64,000 bases of DNA from Bacteroides sp. (lineage in GTDB: Bacteria; Bacteroidota; Bacteroidia; Bacteroidales; Muribaculaceae). Under the pieces are notes generated by a model. That model made no database searches, was not told the DNA's origin, and worked only from the letters and a program-made list of their open reading frames with translations. A program made the translations under genes and the position numbers. Each line of letters starts with the position of its first letter. The first letter of the stretch is position 1. The DNA lies in contig JAAVEA010000027.1 of the NCBI GenBank assembly GCA_014801535.1, positions 34,636 to 98,635 on the forward strand. The letters are read 5' to 3'. This document shows positions 52,188 to 61,888 of the stretch, piece by piece.

Positions 52188-53426
52188 TTAGAAGAACTGA
52201 CCCGAATAAGCCACCCCGAGCGATAGCATCGGCACCCCTTTGCAACCAGGCAGGAATGTATGGCTGTATTCAGCCTTCACCACTACCTTATCCATCGGGA
52301 AATAGTTAATGCCTGCGCCTACCCTTTGACAGCGGTTCCAGTCATATCCTAAGAACGCATCGCTCGCTTCAGCAGGCTGGTAGTAGTCGTAACGGCCGAA
52401 GATATAGAATTTCTGGCCACTCTCTTTCATTTTGCCGAGATTAAAAAGGTCATATCCTCCCTCGAACGAAGCGTCAAACGCTGATTTGGCATGATGACGG
52501 TATTCATCCACATCCTCTATTTCTCCAAATCTTTTTACATTCTTGGAATAGCACCCCCACGATCCGTTGCCACGGAGCACCCATCCGAAGTTATCGTAAA
52601 GGAAATCTAATGAAAGGAAGCCTACATTCCCCTTTATGCGCTGTTGCACTCCATCGATAAATGCAAGTCTGTTGTTGAAGCTCGCACCGTAATACCCGCT
52701 CAGACCTAATCTCAGGCCATTCAGCGACGTGTTCTCCACTCTTGCGGCCAGAGCAAGGGAATTCCCTTTGCTATAGTTGAAATGCGCCCCTGACGCATCG
52801 AGAGCGAGCCATTGATCTTCTGTGAACAATGAGGTATTAAGGCCGGGAATAATGATAGCTTCATAGTTCCAGTCGCCGGCTTCTCCGAAAAATGAAAGCC
52901 CGGCCTGATGCCAGTCGCATGGCAGTATCGCATCCTCTCCGTCAGGACGGTTTACCGAGAAGAATTCCAATGGATCATCATGAGGATTGGTGGCTCCCAC
53001 AGGGAGAGTGAGATAACCGGCGCGAAGTCCGGCTTCCTTACAGAACTGTTTCTCTATCCAGAACTGGTCGATTGATACGTGTTTACAATTCTCAAATTGT
53101 ACATCGGTCTCGACTCCCCACCCTTTGCCGAGGTTAACCCCGAGCATAAGCACAATCCTCGGAATATCGAAATTGCCATGACCGCGACTGTCCTCATATA
53201 GAGCATCGGAATTCGACACTCTTGTCGAGGAGAAATTGTAATTATAAGTGGCCTCTCCATATCCTCCCAGATGCACTCTCGACAACAAAGACACTTTCTC
53301 ACGGATTGTGTCGAGATCATCAATGGTGACCGGAGATGACACGGTATGTGCTTTCGCTCCTGTTGCGAATAGTGCGGCGAGGCAAATAGCCGTGGCGGTT
53401 CTCTTTATTCCCTTAATTGTTTTCAT
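52188..53426 (-). CDS. outer-membrane porin paralogue next to SulP
   Basis: 412 residues with a signal peptide (1-26, ATGAKA). VHLGGYGEATYNYNF, DIPRIVLMLGV, LRAGYLTLPVGATNPHDDP and the ending SLGVAYSGQFF indicate a beta-barrel ending in Phe. It is related to the porin at 50572-51885. A coiled-coil-like stretch (DDLDTIREKVSLLSRV) precedes the barrel, as in trimeric OprO/P porins. It follows the SulP gene by 50 bases with no new promoter, so it likely supplies anions to that transporter. Confidence 0.8.
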   Translation of the reverse strand: MKTIKGIKRTATAICLAALFATGAKAHTVSSPVTIDDLDTIREKVSLLSRVHLGGYGEATYNYNFSSTRVSNSDALYEDSRGHGNFDIPRIVLMLGVNLGKGWGVETDVQFENCKHVSIDQFWIEKQFCKEAGLRAGYLTLPVGATNPHDDPLEFFSVNRPDGEDAILPCDWHQAGLSFFGEAGDWNYEAIIIPGLNTSLFTEDQWLALDASGAHFNYSKGNSLALAARVENTSLNGLRLGLSGYYGASFNNRLAFIDGVQQRIKGNVGFLSLDFLYDNFGWVLRGNGSWGCYSKNVKRFGEIEDVDEYRHHAKSAFDASFEGGYDLFNLGKMKESGQKFYIFGRYDYYQPAEASDAFLGYDWNRCQRVGAGINYFPMDKVVVKAEYSHTFLPGCKGVPMLSLGVAYSGQFF

Positions 53427-53476
53427 TGAGGTTGCTTTATGATTCGAAGTTATTAAATACCCTCTTATGTATCCTT

Positions 53477-55195
53477 TTATTGCGCCTTACTTCCTTCAAG
53501 ACTTTTCTCATCGGCTATGTGATTGGCAATCACCACAGCCTTTGAAATATGGTCGCAGATAAGTTCTGAAGGTATCAGGCGGTCGATATGGGCGTTGTGC
53601 AGATCATGACGCACATTCTCTCTTACTCCCGACAGAACGATCACGATACCCTCCCTGTGGGAAGATTCTATAAGGAGCTCAAGATTATGGATTCCGGTTG
53701 AGTCGATAAAGGGGACTTTCCTCATTCGTATGATACGCACCAGCGGTTTATCCTGAAGCGAATGACGCACCACATCGTCAAACTTTGTTGCCGCACCGAA
53801 AAAGAAAGGACCGTCGATCTCGTATACAGCCACACCCGGGTGCAGATCGAGCACTTCATGTTGGGTCATATCGCTCCCTGCCGCCGCATCAAGTTGCTCA
53901 CCGTAGACGCGCACAGCCGTGTTTTCCGTGACACGACGTAAAAACAGAACTACCGCCAGAAGCAGACCTATCTCTATGGCAATCGTAAGATCGAAGATAA
54001 CGGTCAGCAGGAACGTTATTATCAACACTGACACATCACCTTTAGGATTATTGACCATACCGGCCACAGTGCGCCATCCGCTCATATTATAGCTGACCAT
54101 TATAAGCACAGCTGCCAGACATGCCATCGGAACCAGATTGATCAGAGGCATCGCAAACAGAAAGACCAGCAACAGAACCACCGAATGAATCACTCCGGCT
54201 ATTGGAGTCTTTCCGCCATTGGTTATGTTGGTCATGGTCCGCGCTATGGCTCCGGTTACGGGTATTCCTCCGAAAATAGGAACAACCATATTTGCTATAC
54301 CCTGTCCGATAAGCTCTGTATTGCTGTTGGTGCGGTCACCTGTGCGTCCATCGGCCACCGTTGCGCTCAGAAGCGATTCTATGGCTCCAAGCATCGCTAT
54401 CGTGAAGGCCGAAGGGAGAAGGAGATTGATCGATTCCATATTCAGGCCTATCGAATTGGCATGAGGCAGATGATTGTCAAGATTACCGAATCGGTCACCT
54501 ATGGTTGTTATCCCCTCTATACCGCAAAACTCTCTTAACAACCATACTCCCAACGTCACCACTACAATCGCCGTCAAGGCTCCCGGAAGTCTTCTTGAAA
54601 TCTTTGGTGTAAGAATTATAATCAGCAATGAAACAAGACCTACACCAAGTGTGGTAAGATTTATGGAAGAGAAATTGCGGATGTAGACACCCCATTTACC
54701 TATGAAATCTCCCGGAATCTTCTCCGAGATATTCAGTCCGAAGAAATCGGGCATCTGAGTGGAGAAGATAGTGAGCGCGATACCTGCCGTGAATCCCACC
54801 ACAATTGGATAAGGGATGAATTTAATTACTGTTCCGAGCCGGAAGAATCCCATCAGTAGCAGTATGCAACCGGCCATAAATGTTGCTATCGCCAATCCGG
54901 AAAGTCCGTATAACTGGATAATATTATAGATAATCACAATGAATGCTCCGGTCGGCCCACCGATCTGCACGGAGTTTCCACCACATGCCGACACGATGAA
55001 TCCACCGATCACGGCCGTGATCAGTCCCACAGTCGGACTGACACCGCTTGCAATTGCAAACGCAATTGCCAACGGAAGAGCAACAATCCCGACTACTATT
55101 CCCGCCACACAGTCACTGCGGAATTTCTCTGCCGAATAATTCTTTAAAGCAGAGATAATCGCCGGATGAAAATCCGGTTTACTTAAAAGCTTCAT
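53477..55195 (-). CDS. SulP-family anion transporter with STAS domain
   Basis: 572 residues. The membrane part (about 25-400) holds 12-14 hydrophobic segments, starting RSDCVAGIVVGIVALPLAIAFA and including the SulP GGPTGAFIVIIYNI and GIANMVVPIFGGIPVTGAIART. The C-terminal STAS domain (about 445-560) has VAVYEIDGPFFFGAA and FIDSTGIHNLE, with the conserved Asp-Ser-Thr. Substrate may be sulfate, bicarbonate or another anion; sequence alone does not tell. Promoter is perfect and an OprP-like porin follows in the same transcript. Confidence 0.93.
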   Translation of the reverse strand: MKLLSKPDFHPAIISALKNYSAEKFRSDCVAGIVVGIVALPLAIAFAIASGVSPTVGLITAVIGGFIVSACGGNSVQIGGPTGAFIVIIYNIIQLYGLSGLAIATFMAGCILLLMGFFRLGTVIKFIPYPIVVGFTAGIALTIFSTQMPDFFGLNISEKIPGDFIGKWGVYIRNFSSINLTTLGVGLVSLLIIILTPKISRRLPGALTAIVVVTLGVWLLREFCGIEGITTIGDRFGNLDNHLPHANSIGLNMESINLLLPSAFTIAMLGAIESLLSATVADGRTGDRTNSNTELIGQGIANMVVPIFGGIPVTGAIARTMTNITNGGKTPIAGVIHSVVLLLVFLFAMPLINLVPMACLAAVLIMVSYNMSGWRTVAGMVNNPKGDVSVLIITFLLTVIFDLTIAIEIGLLLAVVLFLRRVTENTAVRVYGEQLDAAAGSDMTQHEVLDLHPGVAVYEIDGPFFFGAATKFDDVVRHSLQDKPLVRIIRMRKVPFIDSTGIHNLELLIESSHREGIVIVLSGVRENVRHDLHNAHIDRLIPSELICDHISKAVVIANHIADEKSLEGSKAQ

Positions 55196-55316
55196 AATTG
55201 CCTAAGTTAGTTTTACCTTTTTTACCTTAAGCCACATTTCCATGCAGTCTGTTAAATTTATCTGCATCTCCATGTAACCTTTTCACCTGTAATTTCTTTT
55301 TCTTTCTTTTTCGATG

Positions 55317-55348
55317 CAAAATTACAAAAAACCTATGATTCGCCCAAA
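55317..55348 (-). promoter_or_regulatory. promoter of the SulP-porin transcript
   Basis: Minus strand: TTTG at 55348-55345, exactly 20 bases, TAATTTTG at 55324-55317. Both elements are perfect. The leader to ATG 55195 is about 115 bases and AT-rich. Confidence 0.85.
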
Positions 55349-55360
55349 AATAGTCATTCT

Positions 55361-55430
55361 CGCGAAGCCGTTTACGCCCGGCCACCACGCATTTCAATGC
55401 CGTTTACGCCCGCGAAGCCGTTTACGTTCG
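55361..55430. repeat. three copies of a GCCGTTTACG motif
   Basis: CGCGAAGCCGTTTACGCCCG (55361-55380), GCCGTTTACGCCCG (55399-55412) and CGCGAAGCCGTTTACGTTCG (55411-55430). This GC-rich 70-base block interrupts an otherwise AT-rich spacer between the SulP promoter and the amylase terminator. No reading frame is supported. Confidence 0.75.
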
Positions 55431-55453
55431 GGGCTGTGCCCCGTTCAAAAAAT

Positions 55454-55486
55454 CACGGGCTGCTTTTCTTGCGAAAGCAGCCCGTG
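55454..55486 (-). terminator. amylase gene terminator
   Basis: CACGGGCTGCTTT (55454-55466) pairs perfectly with AAAGCAGCCCGTG (55474-55486), 13 bp with a 7-base loop. On the minus strand GATTTTTTGAAC follows. It lies 23 bases after the stop. Confidence 0.9.
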
Positions 55487-55509
55487 CTAAATTTAGAATC
55501 TATTGAGAT

Positions 55510-58500
55510 TTATCTTACATATTCCTTGGTCACCTTGTTACCGCGAACCACGATATAAACTCCGCTTGACGGATTCAAAACCTTTACACCCTGAAGAGTG
55601 TAATAAACAGGCTCTGCATCTGCCACGGCCTCGTCAACGCAAGGAAGTTCTACCACAGAAGTATTGCTCATCTTGCCGATACGTGCCATACCGTAGGTTA
55701 CCTCGTTCTTGTCTTCTTTCTCAGCACTTGATGATGGATCCTGAGAATAAGACTCGAATACATTGTCGTAGAAGCAGGGATCGTAAGGGAGTGACGAATG
55801 TGCGCTTGAAGCGTAGAAATCTACTACCATCACCCCGATACCGGTATTCTTGATATAATCTTCAGTAACACCGAGAAGCGAGAGAGGAATGGTGTATTCA
55901 TAGAATGTGTGCGCACTGTCGTCGATCTGGCTGCGAAGGTCGATAAATCCTGTATTCCCTTTCAGAAGTTCGGGATCATAGCTGAAGTCATCCTGTCCGT
56001 ATACAGCATTGATAGCTGGAAGGAGACCATCGGCATAACCATACTTCACGGTAGAGGTCTTGCAGGAGTTCGGATCGCTATAGTCGCATATGCCGGAGGC
56101 GTTAGGGACAAAGAATCCCGGAGTTCCAACACCCGGTTTTGTCGAGCCATACCACCATGCGTCAGCACCATTATCGAATGTGGTATAGACATCATTCTGC
56201 CATATGGAAGTATTCTCATTGGTCAGACCCTTCGCTGATTTCGCAGGGTCAAGATCGAATGCGAGGCAAAGCTTGCCATCCATGTTGTAAGGCTTGGATT
56301 CTCCGGGCTGCTTACCTTCTCCGCCGATATCCCAAACGGTATAGACATACTGAACACCGAGGTAAAGATTTTCGTGGTCGTAGGCTGCATAGAGAGCATA
56401 TGAGTCAACGATAGGACGTTCGTGAACACCCTTGAATGCCTGGCAAACGTCACGGGCAACACCCTGAGCGATGAGGTCGTCGTCACCCCAGTTGGAGAGT
56501 GCTGTGTTCGATTTCTGACCTGTGAAGTTCATTGTCACGCTACGGTTGCTTCCGCTTCTTCCAAACGGATTGACCTTATAGTAGTCGGTGATAAGGTTCT
56601 TGCCTGCCGGTGCCGGAGGTGTGGGGGGATTCGGATCATCGTTATTCTTCTTGGTGTAAGAGAACGACTGAGTGTTTGACACGCCGTCGGCTGTTACAGC
56701 ATATGTGCTGAGGGTTGCGGTCTCGCTGATGGTAATCGGGCCATTGTAAACTGCAGATGAAGCAGTGGCAGTGCCATTGAGAGAATAGTGGATAGTAGCC
56801 GCCGGAGTTACTGTCAAAGTAACATATATTGCATTATCAGTAAATACTGTGCCGCTTGCCGGACTGGCAGTGACCACCGGTTTTGTAGTAACAGGAGGAT
56901 TATCACCATTATCAAATCTAACCGGAATTGAGGTTGCTCCATTATTATCCATTACGAACCCTGCGGTGTAATCGAGATCCACTGTCTTGTCTGGGTCACC
57001 CTGAGTTGTAAAAATCACATTGGTGGTTCCTTCAGGAACTTTGAAAACCTTGTATGAGTTTCCATCAGAGCCTTTAACGGTAGTCATATTCTCACCGGGC
57101 CATTCGGGTTTGGAAACACCACCCCAATAATACACTTTCTGCAGGTTTCCATTGTAACAAAGATTGTAATCACCGGTAATGGTTAAAACCCCGGGGTTGG
57201 GATCGGGATTGGGGTTCGGATCGGGATCGGGATTCGGGTTGGGATTATCACCGGCATTGACCACTGTCAAGGTCATTGCAGAGAGATCAAGGGTGAAATC
57301 ATATGTACCGGGAGCTACGGTCCATGACGCACAGGCTGACGCGTCAACATTATTGGCATATTTAACTACGGTAGCCGGAGTGCCGAGAGTTATGGGATCC
57401 TTTTCGACAGCCGCTCCATAGCGGTTGGCCGCCATATTGAGTTCATCCCAGTCGGCGCCAAGAGCATCAGTTATATTAAAGAAACATTTAGTTTCACCGG
57501 TGGCCGCAGTGAGTTTAACACCATTGGCTACATATTTCCCATTGCTGAGAGTCATTGCAGCTCCTGAACTGGTTGTCCACTGATGACCATCGATATTACC
57601 GAGAATCCACATATCTCCATCAGTCGGATCTGGTGTCGGATTCGGATCGGGATCGGGAGTAGGATTCGGATCGGGCGCCACACCATCCTTAATGAGAACA
57701 GCGATACCGCTCGAGCCTACATTTCCTTTAATTTCAGATGCGGTAACTGTGAATGTGCCGCCTGAAACGCGATCGGTATATGTTCCGGCAGGACAGTAGC
57801 CTCCACCGTTCTTTACAGTCACATTTCCGCTACCTTTCATAACGATTACGGCACCGCCACCCTGACGGGTTACACAGAAAGTATTGCTACCGGCTTCACA
57901 ATAATCTGCTTTACCCACCATGAGGTTACGGAATTTATTAACCTCGGCAATATGTTTTGCAGTAAAGGCTGTGGAACCTTTTCCCACTTTGATAGAATTA
58001 AAAGTACGACCGCTCGGACGAGAGAGGTAAAGAGCGGTAGCTTCATTACGGCAGGCGTAGGCTGCATATGCACGGTCGATAACACTCTGGTCGACGTTCT
58101 GACTCCATTCTTCATTTGAATAGGTGTCATGGCTTTCTCCCCAATATACCACTTTGGCCCCAAGGCCATAGTTCACGGCCCAGGAACCTCCATAACCGCC
58201 AGGAATACCGCCATTAGATTTAGCAGCATAATTGGAATATTCATTGTCGGTGACCGCCATGTATGTGCCATATTCCTTAATGATGCCGGCATCAGGACCG
58301 GGGCTGTCAAGAATCTCACCATAATGCCAGACGCCCGGAACTGATGTAACCTCCTTCCAGAACTGACATCCCTCGGAGGGGAGACCGATATGTTTGGCAG
58401 CATCCCAACGAATACCGGAGACACCCATGTTCTTGAGTGCTGTCACGTATGCCTTGCCTTTGGCTGCAACTTCAGAAAGTTCCGAGTTTACGTCGCCATA

Positions 58501-58980
58501 GTCGCCAAGCTGACCGTGAGTGATTGAATAACGGTTGCCATAGTTGATGCCACCATCCCAACGGACACGTCCGCCACTATCCCACCATGTATCGTGGTAG
58601 CCGGCAGTCTTGTCAACATGGTTGGCCACTACATCGACTATAATCTTAATTCCATATTCTTTTGCTGCGGCGCAAAGATCCTTCAGATCCTGCTCTGAAC
58701 AGAAAGAGGAGGATTTGAAGGCAAGGTCGTATGGACGATAAAGATCAGCCCACGTGTTGCCCACCTTAGCATCCGGACGCTGAAGGGGGGAGAGCTGCAC
58801 AGATCCGAAACCTGCGGCAGCAATCTGTGGGAGAGCAGCCTTAACATCCTTGGCAGGCCAGTTAAAGCAGTGTAGAATGTTACCTTGCTGTATTCCCGCA
58901 GGCAGACCGTAGTCAGCTCCGAAAACACTCGGCGAAGCAAACATTCCAAACAGCAGACTGTAAAGAAGTTTTTTCTTCAT
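55510..58980 (-). CDS. secreted modular GH13 alpha-amylase with starch-binding domains
   Basis: 1156 residues. Signal peptide 1-21. The GH13 barrel (about 25-390) has VVANHV, GIRWDAAKH (nucleophile Asp), HYGEIL (acid Glu) and WGESHDT (Asp), then an all-beta domain C (to about 440). PDPNPTPDPDPNPTPD and a similar second linker flank a beta domain; after it come a CBM26-like starch-binding module (about 600-690, VYYWGGVSKPEWPG) and a chitobiase/Fn3-associated domain (SPASGTVFTDNAIYVTLTV). A large C-terminal DOMON/CBM9-like domain (about 825-1110) precedes a sorting-like tail (SGVYIVVRGNKVTK). It degrades starch or glycogen outside the cell. No Sus receptor is nearby. Confidence 0.93.
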   Translation of the reverse strand: MKKKLLYSLLFGMFASPSVFGADYGLPAGIQQGNILHCFNWPAKDVKAALPQIAAAGFGSVQLSPLQRPDAKVGNTWADLYRPYDLAFKSSSFCSEQDLKDLCAAAKEYGIKIIVDVVANHVDKTAGYHDTWWDSGGRVRWDGGINYGNRYSITHGQLGDYGDVNSELSEVAAKGKAYVTALKNMGVSGIRWDAAKHIGLPSEGCQFWKEVTSVPGVWHYGEILDSPGPDAGIIKEYGTYMAVTDNEYSNYAAKSNGGIPGGYGGSWAVNYGLGAKVVYWGESHDTYSNEEWSQNVDQSVIDRAYAAYACRNEATALYLSRPSGRTFNSIKVGKGSTAFTAKHIAEVNKFRNLMVGKADYCEAGSNTFCVTRQGGGAVIVMKGSGNVTVKNGGGYCPAGTYTDRVSGGTFTVTASEIKGNVGSSGIAVLIKDGVAPDPNPTPDPDPNPTPDPTDGDMWILGNIDGHQWTTSSGAAMTLSNGKYVANGVKLTAATGETKCFFNITDALGADWDELNMAANRYGAAVEKDPITLGTPATVVKYANNVDASACASWTVAPGTYDFTLDLSAMTLTVVNAGDNPNPNPDPDPNPNPDPNPGVLTITGDYNLCYNGNLQKVYYWGGVSKPEWPGENMTTVKGSDGNSYKVFKVPEGTTNVIFTTQGDPDKTVDLDYTAGFVMDNNGATSIPVRFDNGDNPPVTTKPVVTASPASGTVFTDNAIYVTLTVTPAATIHYSLNGTATASSAVYNGPITISETATLSTYAVTADGVSNTQSFSYTKKNNDDPNPPTPPAPAGKNLITDYYKVNPFGRSGSNRSVTMNFTGQKSNTALSNWGDDDLIAQGVARDVCQAFKGVHERPIVDSYALYAAYDHENLYLGVQYVYTVWDIGGEGKQPGESKPYNMDGKLCLAFDLDPAKSAKGLTNENTSIWQNDVYTTFDNGADAWWYGSTKPGVGTPGFFVPNASGICDYSDPNSCKTSTVKYGYADGLLPAINAVYGQDDFSYDPELLKGNTGFIDLRSQIDDSAHTFYEYTIPLSLLGVTEDYIKNTGIGVMVVDFYASSAHSSLPYDPCFYDNVFESYSQDPSSSAEKEDKNEVTYGMARIGKMSNTSVVELPCVDEAVADAEPVYYTLQGVKVLNPSSGVYIVVRGNKVTKEYVR

Positions 58981-59090
58981 GAGTAAATATTTAGTTAAGC
59001 ATTTATTATGTTTTTCAGTTGGAAAACAGAGTAGATAAAGAATTTAGTGCAATCCACATCACTTTATATATCACATGATGCTACTCGGGG

Positions 59091-59123
59091 CAAAATTACA
59101 ACTTAATATGCAAAGGGCCGCAA
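59091..59123 (-). promoter_or_regulatory. amylase promoter
   Basis: Minus strand: TTG at 59123-59121, 22-base spacer, TAATTTTG at 59098-59091. The leader to ATG 58980 would be about 105 bases. Confidence 0.55.
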
Positions 59124-59174
59124 TTAAAAAATATGTTTTACAACACATTTCATTTCTGCCACATCCCTCGATCC

Positions 59175-59224
59175 TATTTTCTCCGAAATCCTTCTCTATT
59201 TTCTCCGAGAATTATTTTCTCCGA
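59175..59224. repeat. three copies of TATTTTCTCCGA
   Basis: Exact 12-base copies at 59175-59186, 59197-59208 and 59213-59224. They lie between the uvrC stop and the amylase promoter. No terminator-like hairpin is seen for uvrC here. Confidence 0.7.
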
Positions 59225-59252
59225 GGATTCTTTTCTATTATTCAAGATACTT

Positions 59253-61235
59253 CTATTTTTCCGGATGGAAATGACCGTAGATAATCGCTCCCTTTGCTTT
59301 CCCGACGGCTTCCACGATCTCTTCGAGGGAAGCCTCTTTTATTTTCCGGACGCTCTTGAAATGTTTCATGAGCGTTGCGGCCGTGGCAGGGCCAACTCCG
59401 GAAATGCCGTCGAGCTCGCTCACCACTTGCCCTTTCGAACGGCGGTTGCGGTGATGTGTGATGCCGAATCGGTGAGCTTCGTCGCGCAAGGCCTGAATCA
59501 CGCGCAAGCTGGGCGATTTCTTGTCGATATAGAGCGGCAGGGAGTCGCCCGGGAAATAGATCTCTTCAAGACGCTTCGCAATGCCGACAAGCGCCACCTC
59601 TCCCCTTATCCCCATTTCATCGAAGGCCTCGACTGCGGCACTCAATTGTCCTTTACCGCCATCGACCACCACCAATTGTGGCAGAGGCTCCCCTTCGGCC
59701 ATCATCCGGGTGTAGCGACGGTGCAGGATCTCTTTCATCGATGCGAAGTCATTTGCTCCTACAACGGTCTTGATGTTGAAGTGTCGGTAATCACGCTTGC
59801 TCGGTTTGCCGTTGCGAAACACCACGCAGCTCGCAACCGGATTAGTGCCTTGAATATTGGAGTTGTCGAAACACTCTATATGCCGGGGTTCCACGCTTAG
59901 TCGGAAATCCGCCTTCATCTGCGACATCAGTTTCTCGATACTTCTCTCCGGATTTAATTTTTCGGCTGCCTTCTCCACATCTTTCATATACTGCTGCGCA
60001 TTCTTCATGCCGACATCCAATACCTTTTTCTTGGCGCCTTTCTTAGGGACATTGAAGGTCACCCCTTCAAATTCCACATCAGGCAGGAACGGCACGATCA
60101 CCTCCTTGAAATCGCGGTCAAAGCGCGATTTTACTTCTGACATTGCCATCGACAATATCTCTTCCTGCGTTATCTCGTTACGGTGTCTCCTATATTCCAA
60201 GTTAAGGCTCTGGATCACGGCTCCTTTGTGAAGATGCATGAAATTGACAAAAGCCCTGTCCTCATTTTCCACATATGCGAACATATCGGCATCCTCACCG
60301 CCTGATTCCCCTATCACGCTCTTTGCATTGTAGCCCTTCACAGCTTCATATTTTTCTTTCACCGCCTGGGCCTCCTCGAATTTCCAATTCTCAGCCAGCT
60401 CATTCATTTCAGCCAGAAGCACCCGTTCGAGCTCCACAGTCTCTCCATTGAGAATCTGTCTTACTCTTGAAATATATTTTCCATAGTCTTCCGGATTTAT
60501 GAGTCCGCGACAAGGACCGGCGCATTTCTTTATATGATAGTCGAGACACAAGGAATATTTGTTGCGTGCTATGCTCCGTTCGTCGAGTGCATGACGGCAG
60601 CTACGCAAAGGGTATGTTTCCCGTATGAGGTCAAGCACTACCTTGGCGGAATGCTGATTGCTGTAAGGACCGTAATATTTTGCAGCCAATCCCTTCTCGC
60701 GTGTCATGAACACACGGGGGTATAATTCTTTTGTGACTACTATCCATGGATAAGACTTGTCATCTTTCAGCAAAACATTATAACGGGGCTGGTATTCCTT
60801 GATCATCGCATTCTCAAGGTGAAGGGCATCCTCCTCTGTGGCCACCACGATGAACCGCATATCGACGATGTTGCGCACGAGCAGATTGGTTCGCGTCACA
60901 TCGTGATGACGGTTGAAATAAGAAGAGACTCTCCGTTTCAAACGCTTTGCCTTTCCCACGTAGATCACATTTCCATGCCGATCAATATACATATACACCC
61001 CCGGAGAATCCGGGAGATTAAGGATCTTCTCCCGGAGTTGTTTTCCCGGACGGTTGTTGAATATATCTTCCTGTGTTCTGTCGGGAGTGATTTCAATTCC
61101 GAAACCTCCCATTTCATCTATATTCCTACCCCAGCCGGCGAGAAGATTCTCCACTTCCCGCCGGCCTTCCTCACGAAGCTCCCTATCGGCAGCCTCACAA
61201 TTTCCCTCAATTATCTCATCCGGCTTTTCACCCAT
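59253..61235 (-). CDS. uvrC: excinuclease ABC subunit C
   Basis: 660 residues. UvrC makes both incisions in nucleotide-excision repair. The GIY-YIG domain (SPGVYMYIDRHGNVIYVGKA) begins near residue 78, followed by a UVR motif (NELAENWKFEEAQAVKEKYE), the RNase-H-like 3'-side nuclease region (ECFDNSNIQGT, VVVDGGKGQL) and tandem helix-hairpin-helix (GISGVGPATAATLMKHFKSV). Most UvrC proteins are about 600-620 residues; the first about 65 residues here are extra and acidic. ATG 61235 lies four bases beyond the apt stop; an internal ATG near residue 42 is the alternative start. It is co-transcribed with apt. Confidence 0.96.
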   Translation of the reverse strand: MGEKPDEIIEGNCEAADRELREEGRREVENLLAGWGRNIDEMGGFGIEITPDRTQEDIFNNRPGKQLREKILNLPDSPGVYMYIDRHGNVIYVGKAKRLKRRVSSYFNRHHDVTRTNLLVRNIVDMRFIVVATEEDALHLENAMIKEYQPRYNVLLKDDKSYPWIVVTKELYPRVFMTREKGLAAKYYGPYSNQHSAKVVLDLIRETYPLRSCRHALDERSIARNKYSLCLDYHIKKCAGPCRGLINPEDYGKYISRVRQILNGETVELERVLLAEMNELAENWKFEEAQAVKEKYEAVKGYNAKSVIGESGGEDADMFAYVENEDRAFVNFMHLHKGAVIQSLNLEYRRHRNEITQEEILSMAMSEVKSRFDRDFKEVIVPFLPDVEFEGVTFNVPKKGAKKKVLDVGMKNAQQYMKDVEKAAEKLNPERSIEKLMSQMKADFRLSVEPRHIECFDNSNIQGTNPVASCVVFRNGKPSKRDYRHFNIKTVVGANDFASMKEILHRRYTRMMAEGEPLPQLVVVDGGKGQLSAAVEAFDEMGIRGEVALVGIAKRLEEIYFPGDSLPLYIDKKSPSLRVIQALRDEAHRFGITHHRNRRSKGQVVSELDGISGVGPATAATLMKHFKSVRKIKEASLEEIVEAVGKAKGAIIYGHFHPEK

Positions 61236-61238
61236 TCC

Positions 61239-61763
61239 CTAAAATTTTAACAGAGATGTAACCTCACAGTCTTCAGGGAGCACAGCCCTTCCGTTGAGGT
61301 CTTCCAGTTCTACAATAAAATTAATATAGATTTTCTTCGGATTCATCGATTTCACCAGTTCGTAACATGCACGCATGGTTCCTCCTGTGGCGAGCAGATC
61401 ATCATGGAGCACCACAACATCGTCAGATGAAATCGCGTCGCTATGAAGCTCGATAGTATCCACACCATACTCCTTTGCATATGCCTTCTTTATCGTCACA
61501 GCAGGAAGTTTTCCCGGCTTGCGTGCAGGCACGAATCCACACCCCAGTTCATACGCAAGAATAGAGCCTCCGATGAAACCGCGTGATTCTATTCCCACCA
61601 CCTTTGTCACGCCCTTATCCTTGTAAAGATCGGCAAGAAGCGCACCCATATCTTTAAGAGCCTCTCCATTCTTGATCAGAGTAGTAAGGTCTCTGAACAT
61701 AATTCCCTTTGACGGAAAATCAGGCACACACCTGATCGATTCTTTCAATTCTTCTATTGTCAT
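61239..61763 (-). CDS. apt: adenine phosphoribosyltransferase
   Basis: 174 residues. It salvages adenine to AMP using PRPP in the cytosol. The PRPP loop VVVLHDDLLATGGT is complete and GIESRGFIGGSILA is the family flexible-loop region. IMFRDLTTLI is a typical N-terminal motif. Length matches the family. uvrC follows after three bases, so repair and salvage share a transcript. No strong promoter is visible in the upstream 125 bases. Confidence 0.97.
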   Translation of the reverse strand: MTIEELKESIRCVPDFPSKGIMFRDLTTLIKNGEALKDMGALLADLYKDKGVTKVVGIESRGFIGGSILAYELGCGFVPARKPGKLPAVTIKKAYAKEYGVDTIELHSDAISSDDVVVLHDDLLATGGTMRACYELVKSMNPKKIYINFIVELEDLNGRAVLPEDCEVTSLLKF

Positions 61764-61888
61764 AACATTTTATTTTTATATATTGATTTGTTCCTATAAT
61801 CCTCAAAATCCTTTTACAGTCCGCAAGCTAAATTTCACTTTCAATCTATATCTCTAATCATAGTGATTGCAGGAAGTTAGCCAGCAAT

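Noticed and set aside
59133..59900. 255-residue plus-strand open frame opposite uvrC
   Set aside because: Covers the uvrC 3' region in antisense with no family features.
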